The notes beneath the pieces were generated by a model that saw only the letters and a list, made by a program, of their open reading frames with translations, searched no databases and was not told the origin of the DNA. Below, piece after piece: positions 54,415 to 63,597 of a DNA stretch of 64,000 nt (within the stretch, counting starts at the first letter, position 1; each line of letters starts with the position of its first letter). Position numbers and translations under genes: made by a program. This DNA comes from Enterococcus sp. 9D6_DIV0238 (GTDB lineage: Bacteria; Bacillota; Bacilli; Lactobacillales; Enterococcaceae), in contig NZ_CP147246.1 in NCBI RefSeq assembly GCF_002174455.2, forward strand, positions 709,501-773,500, in the 5' to 3' direction.

Positions 54415-55797
54415 TTACTGGATTGGATAGTGGGCAGCTAAGTAGTCTCCCAAAACCGTTCGCAAAAATTCCGGGAAGATAAATTCAATTTCTCCAGCTA
54501 TTTCGATAGTTGGGAAAAATGGGATAAACATAAAATGATCGACTGTCGTAAACGTATAATTTTTTTGTGGATCAATTGGTCGATTTTGCCAAAAGCCTTG
54601 TCGCGTTTGTTTATCATAAGAAAAACCATCATAATATAATTCCCCGAAAACCTTTCCGCGAAAACCCATTCCAGAAATAGGAAATTTACGTAAATAATGT
54701 CGGTTTTTCTCCATTTCCTGAAGCATCCGAACAAAATCAGCACCTGAAAGAGTCACTCGAATCAAATGCATAGGATGCGGTAAGCTTTCATGCAACTGAT
54801 CTTTGTCAACGATTCCTTTTGGTATATCTGTTAAAAATAGACCATTATTCAATACAGCAGCCTCTGTTCCGGCTTTTTCTTTTAATGCGCTTAAAGCGGT
54901 CGTCATCAATGAATGTTCTGTATTTAGGTCGATAGAGAGTGGGTATGGAATCTCAGCGAGCTGCTCAGCCTGTAATAGCTGGTGGCCTAATGTCAAGTAA
55001 TCCTGAATTTCTTTTTGATCCTCTACTTCTTCCGGTAGATCCTCTGTCGGTAAGGCTTTTGCTGTACTATGAACGATCTTGTTTTGTTCAACTGTTACAT
55101 GGACCTCTCCAATATAATGCCCGAATTTCCCTGCTGCGGATAATTGTGTCTGATTGATTTTTTCTCCATGCCTAAATAAATGATGTGTATGTGAGCCTAA
55201 TAAAATATCGATTTCCGGAAATTCATTGGCCAGCCTGATATCTTCATCAATCCCTAGATGGCTCATCAAGATCAAAATGTCACACGTAGGACGGACCTTT
55301 GTAAGTAACGATGGCAAAACTGATTTAGCAGTATGGATCGTCCAGCCATTCGGTTCATAAGTCAAAGGAAAAGGAGCCGTTAAAGCAATAAGTCCAATTT
55401 TAGTATTATCTGCTGTTTCTATGAGTTTGAATGGCTCAGACCACTCCGGAGTTTCCCCGGTTTCTTTATCTTGTAAATTTGCCAGCAACACATCGAAATT
55501 CCGATGATCATACAAATGGTTCAGCTGTTCTTTAGAATTCCCTACGCCTTCATTATTCCCGATCGTTGCTGCATCATAGCCGATCGTATTCATCAGCTCA
55601 ATGTTTGCCTGCCCATCAGTCGCTTCAGTCAGTGGGTGCCAGCGATCGACAAAATCCCCAAGGTCAACTGCTAGAACTGTTTTTCCTGTACGGAGATACT
55701 TCTCTTTTTGACTCGTCAGATAACGTCTGATCTTTGGCCAGTTTTCTAGGTGGGAATGTAGATCATTTGTGTGAAAGATGACGATTTCTTCCATCAT
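54415..55797 (-). CDS. Metallophosphoesterase/5'-nucleotidase family protein (YunD-like)
   Basis: A 460-residue protein with a calcineurin-like N-terminal domain (FHTNDLHSHLEN, VDLGDFVDRWHPL, GNNEG, MSHLG, GSHTHH, all metal-ligand motifs) and a 5'-nucleotidase C-terminal domain (about 300-460). Unlike secreted nucleotidases it has no signal peptide once the start is set at ATG 55797, right behind GGAGGTGCT; the upstream in-frame codons are an artefact. It heads the YunD-YutD-NagD-TIGR01906 operon and is divergent from ogt. Confidence 0.92.
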   Translation of the reverse strand: MMEEIVIFHTNDLHSHLENWPKIRRYLTSQKEKYLRTGKTVLAVDLGDFVDRWHPLTEATDGQANIELMNTIGYDAATIGNNEGVGNSKEQLNHLYDHRNFDVLLANLQDKETGETPEWSEPFKLIETADNTKIGLIALTAPFPLTYEPNGWTIHTAKSVLPSLLTKVRPTCDILILMSHLGIDEDIRLANEFPEIDILLGSHTHHLFRHGEKINQTQLSAAGKFGHYIGEVHVTVEQNKIVHSTAKALPTEDLPEEVEDQKEIQDYLTLGHQLLQAEQLAEIPYPLSIDLNTEHSLMTTALSALKEKAGTEAAVLNNGLFLTDIPKGIVDKDQLHESLPHPMHLIRVTLSGADFVRMLQEMEKNRHYLRKFPISGMGFRGKVFGELYYDGFSYDKQTRQGFWQNRPIDPQKNYTFTTVDHFMFIPFFPTIEIAGEIEFIFPEFLRTVLGDYLAAHYPIQ

Positions 55798-55887
55798 AGC
55801 ACCTCCAAAATTCAGTATATAAAAGTATAGTACCATATTTAGACTTGAAGTATAATAAAGTAACGACGAAAATACAGGAGGCTCGAA

Positions 55888-56346
55888 GTGAAAGTACAAG
55901 CACCTTTTGGTTTCATTTGGCTCGATGCGAATGATCAAGGCCTGACAAATATTTCTTTTACTGAACTGACAGATCACCATGACAATCGATATACACGACA
56001 AGCGGCAGATGAATTGGCTGACTATTTTTCAGGAAAGCGAACATCCTTTGACGTTCCTTTATCAATTCAAACTGGCACAGTCTTTCAACAAAAGGTTTGG
56101 CAAGCTCTCACTAAGATTCCATATGGTGAAACGCGCAGTTATTTAGATATTGCTATTGCAGTAGATTCTCCAAAAGCCGTTCGTGCAATAGGACAAGCGA
56201 ATAGTAAAAACCCACTTCCAATCATTATTCCCTGTCATCGTGTAATCGGAAAGAACGGCAAACTGACAGGCTACTTAGGTAGCGCACAACAAGATGGATT
56301 AAGCATCAAACAAGATCTTTTAGCGATCGAACACATTATTTTTTAA
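55888..56346 (+). CDS. ogt: Methylated-DNA-[protein]-cysteine S-methyltransferase
   Basis: A 152-residue suicide repair protein for O6-alkylguanine. The acceptor Cys116 is in IIIPCHRVIG, preceded by the DNA-binding RAIGQANSKNPLP. The start is GTG 55888 behind AGGAGG. It lies alone between divergent and convergent neighbours. Confidence 0.95.
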   Translation: MKVQAPFGFIWLDANDQGLTNISFTELTDHHDNRYTRQAADELADYFSGKRTSFDVPLSIQTGTVFQQKVWQALTKIPYGETRSYLDIAIAVDSPKAVRAIGQANSKNPLPIIIPCHRVIGKNGKLTGYLGSAQQDGLSIKQDLLAIEHIIF

Positions 56347-56347
56347 C

Positions 56348-56392
56348 AAAAAAACGTGTGGAACCTGAATTTTCTAGGTTCCACACGTTTTG
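56348..56392. terminator. Bidirectional terminator between ogt and gls24
   Basis: AAAACGTGTGGAACCT and AGGTTCCACACGTTTT are perfect complements with a 9-base loop and A/T flanks. Confidence 0.92.
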
Positions 56393-56410
56393 TCACATCA
56401 TTAGCTTAAT

Positions 56411-56836
56411 TTAGTTTGCAGCTTTTGCAGCATCAGTAACATCTTTTCCTCGATATTTTTCCAAGTATTGTTCTTTGGTCATGACATCACCGACATTCAT
56501 ATTGAATTCCACAAGATCCAATCCGGTCATATAATGGATCGCATCTTTGATCTTCTCAACCGTTTTGTCGAATAACATAGAAATATCAACATCATACTGA
56601 CAAATAACAGAAACATCAACGGCTACTTGTTTTGTTCCAACCTCAACATCGATGCCTTTTGTTAAGTCTTCATTATCTCTAAAACGTTCCGCAAAGTCCG
56701 TGAACAAGTTTCCACTCAAGCCTAATATACCGTCGATATCTGAAATAACAACACCTACGATTTTTTTGATCACTACATCATCAAAAGTCAGCTTTGATTT
56801 TAATCCACCTACAGTTTCTTTCATTTCTTCTGTCAT
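56411..56836 (-). CDS. gls24: Asp23/Gls24 family envelope stress protein
   Basis: A 141-residue Asp23/Gls24 protein with VVKKIVGVVISDIDGILGLSG-like and VAVDVSVICQYDVDISMLF segments. In E. faecalis Gls24 is a general stress protein involved in bile resistance and virulence; in S. aureus Asp23 is held at the membrane by AmaP. The amaP and DUF2273 genes directly upstream agree with that complex. Confidence 0.93.
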   Translation of the reverse strand: MTEEMKETVGGLKSKLTFDDVVIKKIVGVVISDIDGILGLSGNLFTDFAERFRDNEDLTKGIDVEVGTKQVAVDVSVICQYDVDISMLFDKTVEKIKDAIHYMTGLDLVEFNMNVGDVMTKEQYLEKYRGKDVTDAAKAAN

Positions 56837-56866
56837 TTTTATTTTCTCCTCTCAAAATTTTTTTGT

Positions 56867-57103
56867 TTAAATTCCTATCATTCCGCGTACTGCATCGATC
56901 AAGGAATAGATATCTAAGTCTTCATCCCGCATTTTACCGATAAGATAGCCTATTGTACCAAAAATCAACAAAACCAAGGTTTTCCCAAAGCCGATCCAAA
57001 GAAAAAGTATTGCCAATAAGAAAAACAAGGTTGTCCAAATAATTCTAAAGCGGTACGGTTTAAGTTGTTTGAACCACTCTTCTTTTTGCTTTTGATCCAT
57101 CAT
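56867..57103 (-). CDS. DUF2273 small membrane protein
   Basis: A 78-residue protein with two membrane helices (about 18-38 and 42-60; FFLLAILFLWIGFGKTLVLLIFGTIGYLIGKM) and a short charged tail. It always neighbours amaP and Asp23/Gls24 genes. Function unknown. Confidence 0.9.
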   Translation of the reverse strand: MMDQKQKEEWFKQLKPYRFRIIWTTLFFLLAILFLWIGFGKTLVLLIFGTIGYLIGKMRDEDLDIYSLIDAVRGMIGI

Positions 57104-57112
57104 TTTTCCCTC

Positions 57113-57676
57113 CTAAACAACTCGTGAATGTTTTTTTCCAAAAGAAGCAGAATCTGTAGGAGCCTTTTCTTTTACAGTAACGATCACACTACTTTCGATC
57201 GATTCTAAAGCTTTAGACAACGCTTCATCTACTTGCCATTTGATTTTATCTGCCATTGGTGCAAAGTCTTCCTTACTGCGAACATCGATCTTCAGTTTAA
57301 CAAGTACCTTTTCTTTTCCTTTGATCTTGACAGTCACTTTTGTTTTATCTGGATGGATCATTGAATCATAGGCATTTTGCACAATTTGGACAAGCGTACT
57401 TCTAAGAATTTCCGTACGATTCGATCCATCTTTTACGACTAACCGCTTGCGGCGTGCAGAAACGGATAAAACAAGCAATAAAATAAGAGTCAATAGACCG
57501 CCTAAAATCAACAAAATCCATTCAAAGAATGAGAATAGCCATAAATGACCAACGATAAAACGCCCAACTGTTGAAGATAACCAAGGAATTTGAACCACTT
57601 GACTAAGCAGGCCCAGTGTTCCAATGAAAAGTACTAATGCGATCAATCCAAATAAGGTTTTTACTAATCGCCTCAT
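57113..57676 (-). CDS. amaP: Alkaline shock response membrane anchor protein AmaP
   Basis: A 187-residue protein with two N-terminal membrane helices (about 5-25 and 45-75) and a cytosolic Asp23-like domain. AmaP recruits Asp23 to the membrane in S. aureus. The start is ATG 57676 behind AGGAGAGATAATT. It leads amaP-DUF2273-gls24. Confidence 0.9.
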   Translation of the reverse strand: MRRLVKTLFGLIALVLFIGTLGLLSQVVQIPWLSSTVGRFIVGHLWLFSFFEWILLILGGLLTLILLLVLSVSARRKRLVVKDGSNRTEILRSTLVQIVQNAYDSMIHPDKTKVTVKIKGKEKVLVKLKIDVRSKEDFAPMADKIKWQVDEALSKALESIESSVIVTVKEKAPTDSASFGKKHSRVV

Positions 57677-57727
57677 AATTATCTCTCCTCGTAAATCCAC
57701 ATTTTTTTACCTTAGTTAAATTGTACC

Positions 57728-57756
57728 GCCTAAAAATTTGTATTACAAAAGATACG
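57728..57756 (-). promoter_or_regulatory. Promoter of the amaP-gls24 operon
   Basis: TTGTAA and TACAAT are spaced by 17 bases on the minus strand. This is a sigmaA-type promoter; I see no alternative sigma factor signature. Confidence 0.55.
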
Positions 57757-57834
57757 AACTCTATTTGAACAATTAAAAAGAAAAAGTGAACAAGTCTCTT
57801 CTTTTCATACGTTCGACTAATCCACTTTTTCCGT

Positions 57835-59016
57835 TTATTCATCTAGATATTCTTCTTTAGAAAACTCTGTATCCTCATATTCTCCACTATCTCCATAATA
57901 CTGATTATAGCGCTGTTTAAATTTACGAAATAGGTACGTCACAAGTACTTTAGCAATCGCATAAATCGGAATTCCAAAAATCAGACCAAACATGCCGAGT
58001 AGATCGCCCATCACTAATAAAACGATCACAATGGTCAGCGGATGCACAACAAGACGTTTTCCCATCACTTGCGGCGCAATTAAATGACCATTCAGCATTT
58101 GTACGATCATCCAAACAATACTCATTTTGATAAACATCCCGAATGAAACCATCAAAGCAACGATCGCAGCTGGAATAAATGCAATCACTGGACCAATATA
58201 AGGAATCACAGCTGTCACACCAACAATGATCGATAAGGTTCCAGAATAAGGAACTTTGATCAACCAAAAACCAATAAAAGTCAAAATACCGATTGCGATC
58301 GATACAAGGATCTGACCTTTTAAATAGGCCCCTACTTGACTGCTCATCGTCGCACCAATTTCTTTCGCATCTTTTCTAAAGCGTGGTGGAATAATACTTA
58401 ATACGAATGAAAAGAATTTTTGATCATCCTTCAGTAAAAAGAAGGTAATGATCGGTGCCGTTACCATGACAAGTGCAAATCCAGTCAATGTTGAAAACAC
58501 AGTCGAAGCTCCTTCAACTGCTTTAGAAAAATAACTGCCGATTTTATCCGACACATTGTCGAACCAATTTTGTACACTCGCTAATGCATTCGCCAAAGGT
58601 TTTTCAAAAGCGGAATTATGGAAAAAGTCTGCAACCATTTTGTTGAGATCATCCATATATTGAGGAAAACTTTTAACTAGCCCATCCACCTGCTTTTGAA
58701 TGATCGGCACGACTAAAATAATCCCAACAACGAACAATGTGATCAGGACAATAAATATAGCAGATACACCATATACTCGTTTTACCTTATGCTTTTCCAG
58801 CCAGTTTACTACAGGGTTAAATAAATAATATAAAATCAATGCTAAAATTGTTGGCCCTATAGTTGTCTTAAAGACGACCCCGATCGGACCGAAGATAAAA
58901 CCAACTTGATGGAAAATGAAAATCACTGCCCCTAATAGAAGCAGGGCTACAAGCGTAAATAGTAAATTTTTCCCTCCAAGAAATTTGATCCAGCGTGTTT
59001 CTTGTTTCTTTTCCAA
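57835..59016 (-). CDS. AI-2E family (PerM-like) transporter
   Basis: A 393-residue protein with eight or so membrane helices and family motifs VPYIGPVIAFIPA and LNGHLIAPQVMGKRLVVHPLTIVIVLLVMG. The family was named for an autoinducer-2 exporter in E. coli, but members also act as Na+/H+ antiporters, so the substrate is open. I use TTG 59016, directly behind GGGAGGGATAGAT, which yields the usual N-terminus; an upstream ATG at 59106 lacks support. Confidence 0.88.
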   Translation of the reverse strand: MEKKQETRWIKFLGGKNLLFTLVALLLLGAVIFIFHQVGFIFGPIGVVFKTTIGPTILALILYYLFNPVVNWLEKHKVKRVYGVSAIFIVLITLFVVGIILVVPIIQKQVDGLVKSFPQYMDDLNKMVADFFHNSAFEKPLANALASVQNWFDNVSDKIGSYFSKAVEGASTVFSTLTGFALVMVTAPIITFFLLKDDQKFFSFVLSIIPPRFRKDAKEIGATMSSQVGAYLKGQILVSIAIGILTFIGFWLIKVPYSGTLSIIVGVTAVIPYIGPVIAFIPAAIVALMVSFGMFIKMSIVWMIVQMLNGHLIAPQVMGKRLVVHPLTIVIVLLVMGDLLGMFGLIFGIPIYAIAKVLVTYLFRKFKQRYNQYYGDSGEYEDTEFSKEEYLDE

Positions 59017-59089
59017 ATCTATCCCTCCCGTCATCCCTTCAATTGTATCTAAAAAAAGTCTATCTGTAAAAAATTCGGTCATGATAAAG

Positions 59090-59137
59090 AAAAGAGTGCC
59101 TGACAAAACTAAAAATCAGTTTTGTTTTGCACTCTAG
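59090..59137 (-). terminator. Terminator-like hairpin upstream of the AI-2E gene
   Basis: AGAGTGC...CAAAACTGA and TCAGTTTTGTTTTGCACTCT arms with a short A-rich loop. On the minus strand it lies after the RNase J2 gene and would end that transcript; T run TTTTC follows. Confidence 0.75.
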
Positions 59138-59146
59138 AACGTAATA

Positions 59147-59213
59147 AGTAGCGGTCAAAAGTCAGGTTCTTCGGCAATTTTTGAAAAATTGCTCGAACCT
59201 AGGTGACTTTTGC
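59147..59213. repeat. Complete intergenic hairpin repeat (family 2)
   Basis: CAAAAGTCA/TGACTTTTG, GGTTC/GAACC and GCAATTTTT/AAAAATTGC pair in register (59156-59212). Left-arm fragments occur at 30706-30738 and 51403-51446. Confidence 0.75.
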
Positions 59214-59231
59214 CTCAACCTCTGTTAGATG

Positions 59232-60920
59232 TTAATTTGACGCTTTGCGTCCTTTTCTTTGTGTAGCTTCCATGATAACTGGTAAAATCACCGGACGACG
59301 TTTCGTTTGTTCAAACAAGTAACGGCTTAATTGCTCCCGGATATCTTGTTTTAATTTACTCCACTCAAAATCGCTGCTTTCGAGATGTTTTTCAACGATC
59401 TCCGTCACGATATTGCTGCTTTCTTTCATCAAATCTTTGCTTGTTTTTACATAAACAAAGCCTCTTGAGGTAATTTTAGCAGGAGAAACGATTCGTTTTT
59501 CACGTCGATTGATCGTCACAACAGCAACGAAAATGCCATCTTCAGATAAAATTCGGCGATCACGTAATACGATATTGCCGATATCACCGACACCGATCCC
59601 ATCGATCATAATATTTTCAGCAGTTGTACTGCCAGCTACAGTCATTTTCTTTTTCGTGTATTCCAGAATATCTCCACGCCCAGTGATAAAAATATTCTTA
59701 TATGGAATACCTAATTCATGAGCCAAATCAGCATGTGCTGCTAATTGTCGATATTCTCCTTGTACAGGAATAAAATATTTTGGTTTGATCAAGTTTAACA
59801 TCAACTGTAAATCTGTCGGACTGGCATGACCAGACACACGCATATTATCTGAGATTTGTTTGACAACGCCGCCAGCTCGGTAAACGATATCTTCTGTTTT
59901 AGCTACAGCTGTTTCCATTGCTGTTGTTGGCGTAGTCGTGATATAAACTAAATCACCTTCCTGGATTTTAATGGTACGGTGAGTTTTATTCGCCATTTTC
60001 TGCAGCGATTTGATTGGTTCACCCATCGTTCCTGTTTCCAGAATGATCAGTTGTTCCGCTTGATATTTCTTCATTTCTTTTACACCGATAATCAAATCTT
60101 CACTTGGTAATTTTAACTTGTCCAACTTGATCGCTGTGTTGATGATTCGTTGAAAATCTTGTCCTGTCAAGACGATCTTGCGATCAGAACGATAGGCAGC
60201 GTCTAAAATTTGCTGCACACGCTGTAAATTGCTTGCCACACAAGCCACGATAATACGGCCTTCCCAATAACGGATCGTATCGAATACTTCATCTGCAATT
60301 TGAAGTTCAGAAACAACTTGTGAAGGATTTTCAGCATTTGACGAATCACTCAATAAGGCAAGAACACCCTCGTTTCCGATTTCTGCTAAACGCCCAAAAT
60401 CAGTTTGATACATCGGTATGGCGCTTTGATCAAATTTGAAATCACCCGTATAAACAATATTACCTTCTTTGGTTTTTAAGTTGATCCCAATCGACTCTGG
60501 TATCGTATGAGTGGTTCTAAAAAAGCTGATTGTCGCATGCGCAAAATCGATCTCTGTATGTGCATCAACTACGTGAAAATCATCAAATTTCTTTGACTCT
60601 GCATGATCCCCCACGTTTAATTTAGCTAACTCGATCGTTAACTCTGTACCAAACACTGGTACATGGACTTTGGCTAACAGATATGGTAATGCTCCAATCG
60701 CATCTGCATGTCCGTGTGTTAAGAAAACCCCGGCAACACGATCGATGTTTTCTTCCAAATACGTAAAATCAGGAATGACTACATCAATCCCCAGCAGTTC
60801 ATTTTCTGGATATTTTAATCCGCAATCCAGCACAAAAATTTCATCTTCCACTTCTGCGATGTACATATTTTTACCATTTTCACGAACGCCGCCTAAGGGA
60901 ACGATTTTTATTGTACTCAC
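59232..60920 (-). CDS. rnjB: Ribonuclease J2
   Basis: A 562-residue RNase J-family MBL/beta-CASP protein. The usual HxHxDH metal motif (THGHEDHIG in RNase J1) is reduced to THGHADAIG, characteristic of RNase J2, which has little activity alone and works with RNase J1. Further features are GDFKFDQSAIP, SDSSNAENPS, SGHASPTDLQ and a C-terminal oligomerisation domain. The start is GTG 60920 behind AGAGAGGTG; a GTG at 60929 overlaps the ribosome-binding site. It follows dapA by 31 bp. Confidence 0.93.
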   Translation of the reverse strand: MSTIKIVPLGGVRENGKNMYIAEVEDEIFVLDCGLKYPENELLGIDVVIPDFTYLEENIDRVAGVFLTHGHADAIGALPYLLAKVHVPVFGTELTIELAKLNVGDHAESKKFDDFHVVDAHTEIDFAHATISFFRTTHTIPESIGINLKTKEGNIVYTGDFKFDQSAIPMYQTDFGRLAEIGNEGVLALLSDSSNAENPSQVVSELQIADEVFDTIRYWEGRIIVACVASNLQRVQQILDAAYRSDRKIVLTGQDFQRIINTAIKLDKLKLPSEDLIIGVKEMKKYQAEQLIILETGTMGEPIKSLQKMANKTHRTIKIQEGDLVYITTTPTTAMETAVAKTEDIVYRAGGVVKQISDNMRVSGHASPTDLQLMLNLIKPKYFIPVQGEYRQLAAHADLAHELGIPYKNIFITGRGDILEYTKKKMTVAGSTTAENIMIDGIGVGDIGNIVLRDRRILSEDGIFVAVVTINRREKRIVSPAKITSRGFVYVKTSKDLMKESSNIVTEIVEKHLESSDFEWSKLKQDIREQLSRYLFEQTKRRPVILPVIMEATQRKGRKASN

Positions 60921-60951
60921 TAGTTTCACCTCTCTATATTCTCATACTGGA

Positions 60952-61824
60952 TCATAGATCCAATATGCTTAAAATTTTCGCCTTTTCTTCAGAAGTACAA
61001 GATACAAGAGGTAAACGCAAATCACCGACAGCAATGCCTAAATGATTTAACACAGCTTTAACTGGCGCAGGAGATGGTACTGAAAACAGTGCATTCATCT
61101 TGGGCAGTAATTGCCGTTGAATCGCTGCTGCTTTTTTCAACTCCCCTTGATCCAGTGCTTGATACATGTTATACATTTCCGTACCAAAAACATGACTGGC
61201 TACCGAAATGACCCCTTGTCCACCTATCGCTTTATTTGAAAAAGCTAAGGAATCTTCTCCAGTATACACTAAAAAGTCTTTTGGCGCTTTCTCGACCAAC
61301 TCAGTTAGGGCATCTAAACCAAAACATTCTTTGATAGCAACGATATTTTTTAATTCTGCTAAACGCAAACTTGTCGCTACATCAAGGCTTGCTACTGTTC
61401 TTCCCGGTACATTATACAAAATGATCGGCAAATCACTCGCCTCAGCAATGGCTTTAAAATGTTGGTATAGTCCTTCTTGATTTGGTTTGTTGTAGTAAGG
61501 AACAACGGCTAAACCAGCATCGATGCCGCGAATAGCAGAAATTTCCTTCACAAATTCAACCGAATCCCGTGTATCATTGGTTCCCACACCACAAATGATC
61601 GGTACACGTCCATCGACTAAACGAATCACTTCATTGAACAATTCAATTTCTTCATCATGGGTCAACGTAGGTGACTCTCCTGTTGTACCTGCTAAAATTA
61701 TTCCTTCTGTATGATTATCAAGCAGATGATTCACCAATTGAGGCAATCTAGAAAAATCGATTGCACCATTTTCGTCAAAAGGTGTGACCATAGCTGTAAT
61801 GATCGTTGCATTTTCTAAATTCAT
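60952..61824 (-). CDS. dapA: 4-hydroxy-tetrahydrodipicolinate synthase
   Basis: DapA condenses aspartate semialdehyde with pyruvate, the first step to diaminopimelate and lysine. The 290 residues carry [31 protein letters not shown] (Tyr137) and the Schiff-base Lys165 in VAIKECFG. The start is behind AGGAGGAAGTAAGT. It is co-directional with asd, whose product is its substrate, but a 494-bp gap full of structured repeats lies between. Confidence 0.97.
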   Translation of the reverse strand: MNLENATIITAMVTPFDENGAIDFSRLPQLVNHLLDNHTEGIILAGTTGESPTLTHDEEIELFNEVIRLVDGRVPIICGVGTNDTRDSVEFVKEISAIRGIDAGLAVVPYYNKPNQEGLYQHFKAIAEASDLPIILYNVPGRTVASLDVATSLRLAELKNIVAIKECFGLDALTELVEKAPKDFLVYTGEDSLAFSNKAIGGQGVISVASHVFGTEMYNMYQALDQGELKKAAAIQRQLLPKMNALFSVPSPAPVKAVLNHLGIAVGDLRLPLVSCTSEEKAKILSILDL

Positions 61825-61842
61825 ACTTACTTCCTCCTAATT

Positions 61843-61960
61843 TAAAAGCAGAACAAATCGTTTAATCCTGTAGAAAATTAGGAAATTGACTTTGAGACGC
61901 TTTTTGTCTCACTGGCAATTTGTCTATTTTCCTAAGGATTGATTTGTGCAGCTAGATAAC
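61843..61960. repeat. Long-hairpin repeat, array 2 copy D
   Basis: Outer arms AGCAGAACAAATC (61847-61859) and GATTTGTGCAGCT (61941-61953), AATCC/GGATT, and inner stem TGAGACG...GTCTCA. Nearest relative is copy B of array 1, 22 kb away. Confidence 0.85.
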
Positions 61961-61962
61961 AT

Positions 61963-62081
61963 TTAAAAGCGGAACAGGCTCGTCAAGCTCTGACAGAAAA
62001 ATAGGAAAAATCGATTGAGACGCTTTTTGTCTCACTCTATTTTTATCTTTTTTCCGAAGAGCTAGCCTGTGCAGCTAGATA
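61963..62081. repeat. Long-hairpin repeat, array 2 copy E
   Basis: Outer arms AGCGGAACAGGCT (61968-61980) and AGCCTGTGCAGCT (62064-62076), AGCTC/GAGCT, and inner TTGAGAC...GTCTCA. The outer arms represent a third sequence version that still pairs. Confidence 0.85.
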
Positions 62082-62157
62082 ACATAAATGATCAACACTT
62101 TCTTCGAAAGTCTTGTACTGTTCAACATCAGTTCATTTCATTCACTGTGATTCTCAG
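62082..62157. repeat. Spacer module S of array 2
   Basis: Shares ATAAATG, TCAACACTTTCTT, CGAAAGTCTTGTACTGTTCA and TGTGATTCTCAGCAAAAGC with 39526-39608. It has one base fewer in the small ACTTTC/GAAAGT hairpin loop. Confidence 0.8.
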
Positions 62158-62277
62158 CAAAAGCGGAATGAACCTATTTAGTCTCGACAAGAAAATAGGA
62201 AAACATGACTGAGGCGCTTTTGGCCTCATTCAGGTTTTATCTTTTTCTCGAGAGACTGGCTCATGCAGCTAGATAAT
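62158..62277. repeat. Long-hairpin repeat, array 2 copy F
   Basis: Outer arms AGCGGAATGAACC (62162-62174) and GGCTCATGCAGCT (62258-62270) pair with one G-T wobble; inner stem TGAGGC/GCCTCA. Nearly identical to copy C of array 1. Confidence 0.85.
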
Positions 62278-62318
62278 AACAAGCTCTCATTTCCCAAAGA
62301 TCCAATTTTTGGAGCGAT

Positions 62319-63377
62319 CTATTCAACACCAACCAAATTCATTGCATGCAATGTTTCAGCAATTTGAACGGAATTCCACGCTGCACCTTTTAACAAGTTA
62401 TCAGAGACGACCCACATATGGTAGCCTTTATCGATATCGATATCTTTGCGGATCCGTCCAACAAAAGTTTCCTTACGATCGATACTTGTCAAAGCCTGCG
62501 GATAAATTTGCTGACTTGGATCATCTTGTAATACAGCACTAGGCGCTTCTGCTATCAATTGCTTGATTTTAGCAACATCTGCACCATCTTCTTTGACTTC
62601 GATATACACAGATTCTGAATGTCCAGACAACACCGGAATCCGTACACATGTCGCAACAACTTTGATGCTGTCATCTTCCATGATCTTCTTCGTTTCATTG
62701 ATCATTTTCCATTCTTCATATGTGTAATCCTCATCTGAAAAAACATCGATCTGCGGTAACGCATTAAACGCGATCGGATAATGTTTTTTATCTCCACCAC
62801 TCGGTAAAATCGTTGCTTTGAGCTGATCGGCAGGTGTTCCATTGATATAGTCTACTGCTTGTGCTTTTAGCTCTTCCATTGCGTGGATACCAGCTCCGCT
62901 AACTGCCTGATAGGTCGATACGATCAACCGGTCTAAGCCATATGCTTTACGGATCGGCTCAAGTGCCACCATCAATTGAATCGTTGAGCAGTTTGGGTTA
63001 GCAATGATTCCTTTGTGACGTTTCAATGCATGCGGATTGACCTCTGGAACTACTAGAGGAACTTCTGGATCCATTCTAAAATGACTCGTATTATCAATAA
63101 CCACAGCTCCGCGTTTTACCGCTTCAGGAGCAAATTGTTTAGAGATACTTCCGCCTGCACTGAACAAAGCGATGTCAACATTTTCAAATGACTCAGGAAC
63201 TAATTCTTCGATTACTAATGTCTGTCCTTTAAACATTAGTTCTTTACCAGCTGAACGTTTCGATGCCAAAAGTTTGACATGGTTCAACGGCAATGTCGAA
63301 TCAGCCAACATCTCGATCATCTTTGTCCCAACAGCCCCAGTTGCTCCTACTATGGCAACATTATACTTTTCTTTCAT
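62319..63377 (-). CDS. asd: Aspartate-semialdehyde dehydrogenase
   Basis: Asd reduces aspartyl phosphate to aspartate semialdehyde, shared by lysine/DAP and threonine/methionine synthesis. The 352 residues show [32 protein letters not shown], the catalytic Cys130 in [13 protein letters not shown], and [10 protein letters not shown] with the active-site His. An extended -10 TGGTAAAAT is visible about 55 bases upstream. Divergent from luxS. Confidence 0.97.
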   Translation of the reverse strand: MKEKYNVAIVGATGAVGTKMIEMLADSTLPLNHVKLLASKRSAGKELMFKGQTLVIEELVPESFENVDIALFSAGGSISKQFAPEAVKRGAVVIDNTSHFRMDPEVPLVVPEVNPHALKRHKGIIANPNCSTIQLMVALEPIRKAYGLDRLIVSTYQAVSGAGIHAMEELKAQAVDYINGTPADQLKATILPSGGDKKHYPIAFNALPQIDVFSDEDYTYEEWKMINETKKIMEDDSIKVVATCVRIPVLSGHSESVYIEVKEDGADVAKIKQLIAEAPSAVLQDDPSQQIYPQALTSIDRKETFVGRIRKDIDIDKGYHMWVVSDNLLKGAAWNSVQIAETLHAMNLVGVE

Positions 63378-63531
63378 ACTTATTTATCTCCTCTCGTCTT
63401 CCTGAAGAAAGTTGCTTTTTTCATTTTACCATAGTATCGACTATTACTACATAGGAAGTAAAGTGATTTTTCTCTATTTTATTGAAATAATTCATTCTAC
63501 TCATCGTCAAAGAAGTCCCTACGTCAATCTA

Positions 63532-63559
63532 TTGACATTTGAAACGTATTTGTTATAGT
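63532..63559 (+). promoter_or_regulatory. Promoter of luxS
   Basis: TTGACA (63532-63537) and TATAGT (63554-63559) are 16 bases apart, 39 bases before the start codon. Confidence 0.75.
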
Positions 63560-63597
63560 TAAAAGCGACATTTACTTAATTTGAAGGAGTGAATACC

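Noticed and set aside
54498..54743. 81-residue minus-strand frame
   Set aside because: Alternative frame within the YunD-like nucleotidase gene.
55798..56001. N-terminal extension of the nucleotidase frame
   Set aside because: The extension crosses the ogt start and lacks family similarity; a strong ribosome-binding site sets the start at 55797.
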